Of a stretch of 16,457 bases of DNA, positions 1 to 8,837 are shown piece by piece (position 1 is the first letter of the stretch; each line of letters opens with the position of its first letter). The DNA is from Micractinium sp. NFX-FRZ (lineage: Eukaryota > Chlorophyta > Trebouxiophyceae > Chlorellales > Chlorellaceae). The notes under the pieces were generated by a model. It saw only the letters and a program-made list of their open reading frames with translations, did no database searches and was not told where the DNA came from. Where the stretch lies: the NCBI GenBank assembly GCA_029339195.1, contig JAPTJF010000749.1, forward strand, positions 1 to 16,457, written 5' to 3'. Both the position numbers and the translations under genes were made by a program.

Positions 1-408
1 GCCGCCGCCAGCCAGGCTGTCGCGTATCACCCCCCAGTCACCCAAGCGTGTCATCTTCTTCTTCTTCTTCTTCTTCTACGCGACCCCTTGCCCACTCCTC
101 TAACGCTCTGGGATCTTTGAAAGCCTTCCGTCCCGAGCGACACAATCCGACCGCAAGTGCAAGCGAGCAGAAACCAGCGGCGGACGCCCTTCAGCCGACC
201 GGCCGGGCACTCCACGCACTTTCAAGAGCGCTGTTGTGCTCCCGTGGACGGCCCAAACGGCCGTTGGCCGTGGCAGCCGCGGCGGCGGCGGCGGCACTGC
301 CGGCACGGGGGAGCCGTTGGCACCGCGCAGCACACAGGTGGCGGCGCCCACCCAAACCTCGCCCCCGACGGCAATCAACCGCATCACGCACAGCCTGCAG
401 CATTGCAC
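1..408. promoter_or_regulatory. Upstream region of gene 1 (putative promoter/5' leader)
   Basis: No convincing coding sequence is seen here. The long open frames across this stretch lack an ATG and encode only Ala/Arg/Pro-rich low-complexity peptide, as GC-rich DNA does by chance. A (TTC)n run lies at about 54-77. On the + strand the first ATG of the window is at 409, so a transcript starting here would have an ATG-free leader. No TATA box was recognised. The region presumably holds the promoter and 5' leader of gene 1, which is inference from position only. Confidence 0.4.
54..77 (+). repeat. (TTC)n trinucleotide microsatellite
   Basis: About eight uninterrupted TTC units in the upstream region of gene 1. 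It would encode poly-Ser in one frame, but that frame has no ATG, so it is best read as a pyrimidine-rich promoter or leader element. Confidence 0.85.
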
Positions 409-1808
409 ATGCAGCCCACTGCTGCCATGCAACTGGAGCGGCACGCCAGCCTGCTGCTCAGCATAGGGCAGCTGCTGCTGTGGGTGCGATCACCTGCACC
501 AGCTCGTGCTCTTCACCAGCTCGCTCCTGGTTGCCCTCCTGGTGTGGATGGGCTCGCCTCAGCAGCTGCGCCGCCACCGCCCGTGGCTCCTGCCGCTGTG
601 CCGTGTGGGAGCGCACATGCTGCCCAGCCAGAGATCAACTGCGGTGGGTGGGCGCGGCGGGTCTGGCTTGGGCTGCCCGGCATGCGGGCATGCAAGCAGC
701 CGGGCTTGGCTGGCTGGCTGCCCGTGTGGCGGAGCAGTCAAGCTGTGTTGCTTGCAGTCCCCCAAGCCGTGCTGGCACCCCTGCCAGGTAGCCCCCAAGG
801 TTCGGTAGACGGTCTCCTGACGTCACACGCGCACCCCCTGTGCGGCTTCTTCCTGCCCCTGCAGGCGGCAGCGGGCGGCTTGATGCTGGGGCGGCAGCCG
901 CTGCCAGGGCCCGCTGGCGCGCTTGTAGATGTGATGCGGGTGCTCATCGGCACCCGCCTGCTCCCTAATGCCCTGCTCACCCTCGTCTTCCGCCTGCCGC
1001 TGCCACTGGCGGCCGCCACCCACACCGCCGTCGTCCTGCTCACACGCAACAACGAGCAGTACTGCCAGACCCAGGTGGGCAGCTGGGTTGGGGTGGAGTG
1101 GGCTGCAGGGCAATACCGACCTGCTGCTGGTCCAGCCCATGGGTCAGCACAGGTGGTGACTGCTTAGTTGATCCAGCCCACAGTTGCCATCACAAAAGAG
1201 GGATGGGCTCCCCAGCCCAGAGCTTCGCCTGCTTCTCAGCCCTGCCAGTGCAGCTGGCGCCCGCGCTGGCGCCGCACTTGCCTGAACCCACTTGCCTGAA
1301 CCCACTTGCCTCCTGATGCCTCCCGCCCGCCTCCTCGCCGTGCCTGCAGCTGATGTCGCACCCTCTAGCACAGGAGCGGGTGGCGGGCCTGTGGGCTGTG
1401 CTGGATGCCTGCAGCCTGGCGGTCAGCCCGCTGGCGCCCGTCGTCGGCGCCGCCACGCTGAGCTCCAAAGCGGCGGGACCACAGCGTGCTCAGCACGCAT
1501 GCGTCGTGGCCCTCAGCTTTGTGCAGGCCGCCGGCATCCTGCTGCCCCTGGCGCTGTTGGCGTGGCTGGACGCCAGCCCGGGGCCCCAGCAGGCGCAGCG
1601 TGCACCACAGCAGCGGCAGCACGGGCAAGCGGGCAGCGCTGGCGGCCGTGGTGCTCCGGAGCGCAGGTTCCCCTTCAGCGGCGGCTGGTACTGGGCGCAC
1701 GCGGCCGCTCTCAAGGCCCTCCTCCGCCAGAGAACCAGGCTGGAGCAATGCGTGCTGGCTTGGTTTGCGACCAGCCTGTGCTGGCTGCTGGTCAAGGCCG
1801 CCTCTTGA
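409..1808 (+). CDS. Polytopic membrane protein of unknown function (gene 1)
   Basis: Model: 409-483, 503-643, 865-1074 and 1350-1808, giving 294 aa. The last two introns (644-864 and 1075-1349) are phase 0 with GTGGGT/GTGGGC donors and CTGCAG acceptors. The start is the first ATG in the window (MQPTAAMQLERH). Between 483 and 503 the frame shifts by one. Removing 484-502, which begins GT and ends AG, fuses two hydrophobic stretches (SLLLSIGQLLLW and LVLFTSSLLVALLVW), but 19 nt is too short for a normal intron, so a frameshift or sequencing error is equally possible. Hydrophobic segments: residues 15-40, about 88-130 (RVLIGTRLLPNALLTLVF and an Ala/Val-rich stretch), about 150-175, about 192-215 (VALSFVQAAGILLPLALLAW) and the C-terminus (VLAWFATSLCWLLVKAAS). 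A Gln-rich hydrophilic loop precedes the last segment. No family was recognised. The third exon is the most secure part. Confidence 0.6.
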
Positions 1809-2381
1809 GCCCCCCAGAACCACTCCCACCCAGCACCACCCCACACCGGCGCCAGCGATAGCACCCGCGCCAGCAGCATGCCCGCGGCTGGCTGTGTGAG
1901 ATGAGTGTGGTGGATGTTCCCTGGCAGCAGCCTCCCACATATACCTCGGCGCCTCCCCCTGCCTGCCCCCCGCCTCCCCTGCCCCACCCCGCTTCTCCTG
2001 CCTACAGCATGCACTTCCAGGCAATCAAGCGGGACACCCCAGATACCTGTGCAGTTTAGAGAGTGCCTGCCCATCGCCATCCTCCTCCTCCTCCTCCTTG
2101 CTTGTTGCTCACCGCTTGCCAGCTTACTGCCACCCTTCGGTTTGCTTCACGGCCCCCCTTCGGTTAGCTTCCTGTTCACTGCACCCTCTGCCCCACTGAA
2201 CCCGCTCCCCCACTGGCAGGAGCCCTCAACAGGCCTGCCTGCATTTCTCCTATGTTCCATCTCCAGGCCCAAGCTGCACCCTTGCAAGTTGCTCGCATGC
2301 TGCCAGCCTCATCATACCTCTACCGTGTGCGCTCATTGTTCGTTGGCCCCCCTGCTGTGGGTTTTTCTCTCCGTCCACATC

Positions 2382-2417
2382 GCCTCTTCCTGTGCCTCTT
2401 CCTGTGCCTCTTCCTGT
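2382..2417 (+). repeat. 3 x 12-bp tandem repeat (GCCTCTTCCTGT)
   Basis: Three exact consecutive copies of GCCTCTTCCTGT lie in the pyrimidine-rich 3' region of gene 1. Confidence 0.9.
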
Positions 2418-2704
2418 CGATTGACACCTGTGCCTGCTGGCCCCTCTGAGTACCTTCCCCTTCAATACGCCAGGCTGTACCTGCCTGCCCCTTCTACCTA
2501 CCCTCCATCCTTCTTCTTTGCTCCTGGTACCTGATCTGCCCCTACCCCCTGCCTCACCGCCTTTTCTACCTGCCTTCCCGTCTGACACGCCTGCTTGCCG
2601 CCTGCCGGCCATGCCCATCCAGTCTTGCATGCAGCCGGCAGCGGCTGCTCCCTGTGGCCCTCCAGTTGCACAGCTGCCGCCACAACGCACCTAGTCCAAG
2701 TGTA

Positions 2705-2709
2705 TGTAA
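2705..2709 (+). terminator. Candidate poly(A) signal TGTAA for gene 1
   Basis: TGTAA is the usual polyadenylation signal of green algae. This is the first copy I see downstream of the gene 1 stop at 1808. A second copy on the same strand lies at 2985-2989. Confidence 0.45.
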
Positions 2710-2945
2710 AGCCTGCCCCCACCGGGTTTCATTTCACGGCACATACATTTCACGGCATGTCCCAAGCATGAGGGCTGTTCACAGGGAGAGTGATGTGCGA
2801 CGGGTTGGTCAACGCTGCAGGCAGGCTTAGGCGGGCGGGCGGGCGGCAAGCGGGCGGCAGCTTCTCGAGGGTGGCGGGGGGGGCGGCTTGTCAGGGGCCA
2901 GCCGCCCCCCTGCCGATACTCGTGTGCCGTGTGTGCGATGCATGT

Positions 2946-2974
2946 TTACATGACATGACATGTACACAGTTACA
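2946..2974 (-). terminator. Two candidate minus-strand poly(A) signals (TTACA on +)
   Basis: TTACA on the + strand at 2946-2950 and 2970-2974 reads TGTAA on the minus strand, about 500 bases after the gene 2 stop. A + strand TGTAA at 2985-2989 lies just beyond, so transcripts of genes 1 and 2 may overlap tail to tail. ACATG units are repeated between the signals. Confidence 0.45.
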
Positions 2975-3184
2975 TGGAGATGCATGTAATAAATGAGGCT
3001 GTGCATAATGGACGTCATGTGTTGCCAAGAGTGTGAGCCCCTTATTGATCATGACACTGACTGCGGCGTTGCGCCTGTGCAATGTTTCAAGGGTTGGACT
3101 CTGAAGTGGGATGGTGATAACGGCCGTGGTGGGATGGAATCACGTGGGTGGGCCCAGCAAGCGAGAGGCAGGGGCCGGCAATAG

Positions 3185-3214
<30 letters not shown>
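3185..3214. repeat. (GCCA)n tetranucleotide repeat
   Basis: Seven or so perfect GCCA units in the presumed 3' UTR of gene 2. Confidence 0.9.
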
Positions 3215-3215
<1 letters not shown>

Positions 3216-3470
3216 TGCTGCATTCAAGTGAGGGGCCCTATGAATGGGCAGGCGGCGGGGTGGCCGGAGAACTTCATTGAATGGGCATGCAGGTGGGATG
3301 GGGGAGGTTGGAACATAGCAGTTGCAGGAGGCATGCATGCACACACTGTTACTAGGTGCTGCCATCATTCAGGCGGAGGGGCGGCAGCCGTGCGTCGGCG
3401 CGCACACAGGCGGCAGGCCAGGCGAGTCTGACAGCTTGCTTCAAAAGCAACGAGATGGCTGCCCACGTCT

Positions 3471-5859
3471 TCACACATGGGCGCCCGCGACAGCCACAGC
3501 ACCGCCACCCCCGGCAGGCGCTCCGTTGACGGTGAAGCTAACCGCACCATCTGTGCCGGCGGCAGCGACGGCGCCCCCGCCGGCAGGAGGGCCTGTCACT
3601 GGGGCTCCAACCACCACACTCTTCATCTTCTTGGGCTCCAGCTCGTGAGGGGCTGCACAGGCAGGGGGCATTGGCAGGCAAGGTATGAGAAAGGGCGGGA
3701 GAGCGGGCCGTGGCAGGCAGTTTGGCCCTGCTGGTGCACCTGCCCACATACCCATCCAAACACCCACCCACACATCATGTGTATGTACACCCACGACCTG
3801 CCCAACTGCCGCATGCAACACCAGGCCGCCACCATGGGTGCACCCGTCCTTCAACACACGCGGCAAACGCCCTCCTGCCCCACCACCGGGCAGCAGCCGC
3901 TGCCCACCCTGCCCACCATGCCCACCATGCAATGCATGCCAGCCCTGCAGGCTGCCGCAGTGCCTGGGCCACGGGCTTCGCCTGCACCCCTCGCTGCTCC
4001 TCGACGGGCCCACTCCACCCAGGCTGGGTTGCCCACCCACCCACACACCTCACCCAGCCGGCAGAGGCAGCAGCCTCATCCCACCAGCAGCGGCAGCATC
4101 CCTGGAGAGATTCCCCATTACTGAAGGGCCCACCCACCCACCCGGGGGCAGGGCCCTGTCGACATCGAGGTCGGGGTCAAAGGGGTCCGCCTTGGGGCTG
4201 CCGCCAGCCTTCTTCTTCTTGTTGTGCTTGACCCCCATCAACACCGCGCCTGCACAGTGAAGGGCAGGAGGTCAAGAGTCGGGGGGGCAGGGGGCGGGGG
4301 GATGAGGGGAGAGCAGGGTGGTAGTGCAAGGGGATGAGCAGTGGCTGTTGGTGGCGTAGTAGAGGGTTGAACGCACGGGCTTCTGGCTGCACACGAGCGC
4401 ATGCAGCTGGAGCTGTGACAGCATGTGTGCCTGCCCACCGCTGCCTGCCTGCCCCTCCGTGTCTCACCACCCGCCCCGCCTCCCAGGGACTAGGCACGGA
4501 GCCACGCACCCACAAACACGAGCCCGCCTCCCACAGCAGCGCCGACGATGGCACCGATTGGGACGCTGCTGCCGCCGCCGCTGCCGCCGCTGCTGGAGCT
4601 CCCGCTTGTACTGCTGGGGCTGCTGCTGCCGCCAGAGGTGGGTGTAAAGGAGGAGCCTGAAGATCCGGAAGGCCTGGCGCTTGGAGAGGGCCGGGTAGGG
4701 GAAGGCGTGGAGGGTGCAGGGTTGCTCCCCTGAGCATTGCCGCCGGGGTTGGCGCCGGGCTGGGCTGAGGGTGCGAGCGAGTCCCCCCCAAAACCCCCGT
4801 CGGGGGGGCACACAATGTCGACAGAATTAGAATCAGCATCAGTGTACACCTGCATGAACGTGGGGCGGCGTGGAGAGGGGGAGAGGGCTAAGCTAGGCAC
4901 CTGGAGCAAGGCAGTCCTGAGAAAGATGGCAGCAGTTGACAGAAAGAAGCAGGAGCAGCGCCACGCGTCTCGCCAGAACTTTGCAGGGTCCAAGGAGCCG
5001 TCGAAGCCGCTGCGCAGCAACGTTTGCGCCATGGCCGGAACGCAACACACCCGGAATGCACCGCTGTGTCTGGCGGACTCACCACATACCACTGGAGGCA
5101 GTCGGCGCTCCCGCCGCACGCCTCCCCATCTACCGTGGCCTCCGCTGTGTTGACGTATCTGCCGGGCTCTCCAGGCTCTCCAGAATTCAGGGTGATGTAC
5201 AGAGTGGCACCCTTTGCGTATGGAAACACATACGAGGCGCCGTCAGCCCCGACGCTGCGCCAGGCCACGCACTCGCCTGCGGCGCCCCCGTTGAGGCCCT
5301 GGGTCACATAATCGCACCCAAACCAATCGCGATCGCCAAGGTCGTCGAGCCGGAAACCATAGGCGAAATCGATTGGCGCGCTGCAAAGGTTGATCACTTG
5401 GAAGGTTGAGCTTTCCCGGCGCAGCTGCCGCCGCTGGCTGCAGCAAGGTGCGGGGCACAGTGCGGCGAGCGGGCCCGGGTGTGGTGAGATGAAGGCGGTG
5501 CAGTAGCAGCAGTTTGGCAGCTGTCATGGGGGCGAGGTGGGTGGCGGCAAGTGCAGGCAGGTCCGTCATGCCGCAACAGGGCCTCACAAAGAAGCTGCAG
5601 CTTCCTGCCCGCTTCACGTTGGTCGGCAGAGAGCTGCCGCAGCATCAGTGTGCAGGCAGGGGCTGCTTGCGCAGGCAGGATCCCGTGGCCACTTTACTGC
5701 ACGAGTGGCAGCAATCGCCCCGACCACCTCCTGGGCAGTAGCTGCTCACCTGAAGCGCCCAGCAGGAGCGGCAATGCAGCTGCCCAGCAGGGCGGCGCAT
5801 GCGAGCACGACGATGGCGCGCGCCGCCGCTGCCGCCGCATTATCCCGCCGCTGCCACAT
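3471..5859 (-). CDS. Type I membrane protein with six-cysteine ectodomain (gene 2)
   Basis: Minus-strand exons in transcript order: 5859-5750, 5437-5083, 4849-4510, 4249-4142 and 3652-3471, giving 364 aa with all phases consistent. Residues 1-31 form a signal peptide (MWQRRDN, then an Ala-rich hydrophobic core ending GSCIAAPAG). A short basic stretch (RRQLRR, 39-44) follows. Residues 46-171 are a compact ectodomain starting STFQVINLCSAPIDFAYGF, with cysteines at 55, 78, 93, 144, 150 and 169, enough for three disulfides. Residues about 172-249 are a Ser/Pro/Gly stalk, about 250-275 a transmembrane helix (GAIVGAAVGGGLVFVGAVLM), then a stop-transfer cluster KHNKKKK and a tail of about 80 residues with acidic DPFDPDLDVD and Gly/Ala-rich parts. 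An in-frame ATG at 5910 would add 17 residues, but 5859 gives the better signal peptide. The family is not recognised. The design suggests a cell-surface or endomembrane receptor or adhesin. The 4141-3653 intron could hide another exon. Confidence 0.75.
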
Positions 5860-6351
5860 GCTGGGTTCCGGCGGCGGCCACGAACTTGTGCGAGTTCTGC
5901 ATGCAGGCATCGAGTGGATGGCGCGGAAGAGGTTTGTAGAGCCCTCAGCAAGCAAGGCAGTGCAACCCAGGTGCGACTGTGATGCTCACGAGCTGGGCGC
6001 TGGGAGCTGGGCTCTCTGCAGCGCCATGTGTGGAGAATTGGCAATGTAGCACCATAAGGCCAGTACCTGAGAGACCCCCTCGTATGCCAGCAGCCTTTTT
6101 GCGCAACCGATGTGCGCCGGATAGCGCGGTGCTCTACTGCCTGCCTCTGGTGGAGCGCTCAATGGCCCTGGCTGGCCGAGTGGAGTCCCCGAATCAAAAG
6201 AGCGGCGCAGCCGCCAGCCGGGAGTTCATGTTGTGTTCATGGAGAATAGTACGGTGTCTCCCCCGCCGCCGGCTCTCTCCTCCTGCTGCTCACTCTGGAG
6301 CTCGATCGCGTGCACAATTGAAACAGCTTTGGGCAACACAAAGGAGCCAAC
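5860..6351. promoter_or_regulatory. Divergent promoter region of genes 2 and 3
   Basis: About 490 bases separate the two divergent start codons and contain no supported gene. No clear TATA box was seen. Two GTTCATG words occur at 6224-6240. Just before gene 3 the sequence reads GGAGCCAACATGG, a good eukaryotic start context. Confidence 0.45.
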
Positions 6352-8802
6352 ATGGTGAGCGGCCTTTGGAGACGAGTGCTGGCCACTGAACTGCCCGTTG
6401 CGCAGTGCCGCCATCCGGCCCACCCAGCAGCAATGCAGTCATCGTGCATCTGGGGGGGCGGGGCTGCCGCGCGGCGAGCTTGGGGAGCCGGGGCCTGCCG
6501 GCTGCCTGGGCGGCTTCCACGGCGGCTCCTTGCGCCCGGCGGGGGTCCAAGCACCCCTCACGGTGCCTCCCCACTACGGTTGCGTCATTTCCACGCAGGG
6601 CTGCTGCTTCTCAGAGGAGGAGGACCCTCAGATGGGGAGCTACCGGGCCGCCAAGTCGTTTGGGGACAAGGCCAGGAGTGCGTGGCTGGCCGGGCGCCCG
6701 CCCGGGCGCTCGTGCGCGTTGCGAAGCTCCGGGCTGTACTGGATTGTTGGGGGCGTGCCGGTGCCAGAGCTGACGCTGCCTCCCGCAGGGGTATGCTTCT
6801 GCTGGGCTTCGTAAGCGTCCACCTGCCCTTGGGCCGCCCCCAGACTCTGGCTGGCAGCATTGCTCAACAGCCGCACCGCCACTCTCACTGCTGCCCCGCC
6901 TCCCTGCCTCCCTGCCTGCCCGCCCGCCCGCCCGCCCGCCTGCCCTGCAGTCATCCTGAGCATCGCCACTCGGCAGGAGAAGAATGGGCGCATCTTGTCT
7001 GCCATCACCTCTTATGGCACCTACCTGCGCTGCATGGCGGTGCGTGCTTGCCTCGGGCTTCCTTTGTGGCTGAGTGGCTGACAGAGGGCTCCCTGGGATG
7101 TATCCCTGGCCAGGGCTGGCCCCGGCACCAGTGGCCTGTGCACTGTGCGCCAAGCAAGTGCATGCCACCCGCAGCCCGCGGGCAGCCGAAGCAGATGGCT
7201 TTTCGTGGCGCTTCGTGGTGGGAGGCACGTCATGCTGGAAGGGCAGTGGGGCACGGGTGCATGGTGCACGGACGGGAGCAAGGGCAGCGCCGGCGCTTAC
7301 ACCCATCAAGTGACAGGCTGCCATGAACAGACAGCTTCCGACCCTCCCCATACTGCTGCCGCTGCAGGTGCACTGCTTCAAGGCACGTGGAGCAGAGGGC
7401 AGGGCGGGGCGGGGCGGTGGAGCAGGGCGGGGTGGGGCGCGCGGGCGACCGGCAGGAGGCGGGGCAGTGGCGGGCGGGCCTGTGAGGGTGTGCTTGAAAG
7501 TGCATCTGGCAGAGAGCTGCCTCCATCTGGCAGTGGGCGTTGTAGGGAGGCAGGCACCAGGCCTTGGGCCTTGGGCCTGGCCCCAAACGCTCAGGCCACA
7601 GCAGCGCACCCTGCCGTACCCATTTCAAATGCCTGAGAAGCATTGAGTGCCTCTCAGCGCACAACGCAACACGCTCTCTCTCATCCCGGCCACCTGTCCG
7701 CCCGCAAAATGGAAGTGCAGGAGTTTGACCGCCGCAAGCGTGACGAGCTGCTCAACGTGGCACAAAGCGTGAGCAGCGCCAGCCTGGCTTGTTAGTGGAA
7801 CGCTCGCAGCCCCCGTGGCCCCTGGCTGCCAGCGCCTGCTTGCAACCGACAAGGGGTTGCCTTTGTGGCGCTGCTGCGTGGCACACTGCAGCCAGCAGGC
7901 TGCCAGCCTGGGCTCGACTCCTGGGAATCGCCTGGAGGGGAGGGCAGGGACGCATGCATGTTGGCGGGGTTTGCCGACGGGCAGCCCGCTCTGGGCTGTG
8001 AGCAACGCGTTCCGCACTCACAGTGTGCATATGCCGCCCCTTCCTGCAGTGCCGCCGCATCACCACGCACCGGGCAGGGCTGCAGAGGAAGGCTGTACAG
8101 CTGTGAGTACAGCCGGTTGCTCCGCTGCCTGCACTGGTCCACGGCTGCAGCGGCCGCCTGCTGCCCCACCTCTCTACCCAGCTTGACCGCCTGCTTGGCG
8201 TGCCCCACAGCGGCTGGCAGCCAGCAGCTTCATGCGCCTGCCAGCCACCTCACCGACAACCGCCCTGCCTGCTCCCTGCTGCCCACTGCCACCTTCAACA
8301 CCGCAGCCCCCGCTGCTGCCCACTGCCTGCTCTCCTAATCCGTGCCTCTCCCCATCCGCCCACCCGCCCGCCCGGTGTGCAGCACCCAGGGCGCATGCTG
8401 CTCCGACGCCTACGTCCCCACAGACCCGGCCGCCCCCGCCCTGCTCAGCCCCTGGGAGTGGAACGAGTGGCTGGCCATGTGCAAGGGGACGGGAGACATC
8501 GAGGTGGCACTGAGTGAGTTGCAGCTGGGCACCTGGAGACAGGCTGGGGGGGGGGGAGGGAGGCGTTGGGTAGGAGCGTGAGTCTGGGCAGGAATGGCAG
8601 GCACGGCAGGGCGACAGTAAGCGACAGCCAGGCAGGGCCTAGCCAGGGGGCATCACTGCGGCGGCAGCAGCCCTGCTTGCTTGCCTGCAGCAGGGGCTAA
8701 AAAGCCCTGCAGCCCTGCACTCTGCCTTGCTCCAACCTGCGGAGCAGCCGCTGCTGCCGCCTGCTGTGCATGTTGCGCCAGTCGTGCCGGCCCGCCAAGC
8801 AG

Positions 8803-8837
<35 letters not shown>

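Larger units (their letters stand above)
1809..2709 (+). other. Pyrimidine-rich 3' region of gene 1, no gene seen
   Basis: About 900 bases after the stop codon are strongly C/T-biased on the + strand. An open frame from 1905 to 2534 exists, but its product is Pro/Leu/Ser-rich low complexity with no splice-defined edges, so I do not call it. The stretch includes a triplicated 12-mer at 2382-2417. A TGTAA at 2705-2709 is the first good chlorophyte poly(A) signal after the stop, so this is most simply a long 3' UTR. Confidence 0.45.
2710..3470. other. Convergent intergenic/3' UTR region of genes 1 and 2
   Basis: No gene is seen. The region is relatively AT-rich between about 2930 and 3070, unlike its surroundings, and holds facing poly(A) signals. 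Repeats include CATTTCACGGCA at 2730-2741 and again at 2746-2757, a GGGC-type run near 2831-2860, and a (GCCA)n tract at 3185-3214. The right half is presumably the 3' UTR of the minus-strand gene 2. Confidence 0.5.

Noticed and set aside
48..1167. Long open frames of 247 and 336 codons on the + strand
   Set aside because: They start with GTG rather than ATG and give Ala/Arg/Pro-rich low complexity. Only the parts matching splice-bounded exons of gene 1 were kept.
1905..2534. 209-codon open frame in the pyrimidine-rich region
   Set aside because: The product is Pro/Leu/Ser low complexity expected from C/T-rich DNA, with no domain or splice support.
6789..6810. 22-nt micro-exon between CCCGCAG and GTAAGC in gene 3
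   Set aside because: Good splice edges, but 22 bases breaks the phase between exon 2 (ends phase 1) and exon 3 (needs two bases). It might be a rare poison exon.
8211..8341. Possible coding exon (LAASSFMRLPATSPTT) in gene 3
   Set aside because: No GT donor occurs before 8342, and the flanking exons join in phase without it.
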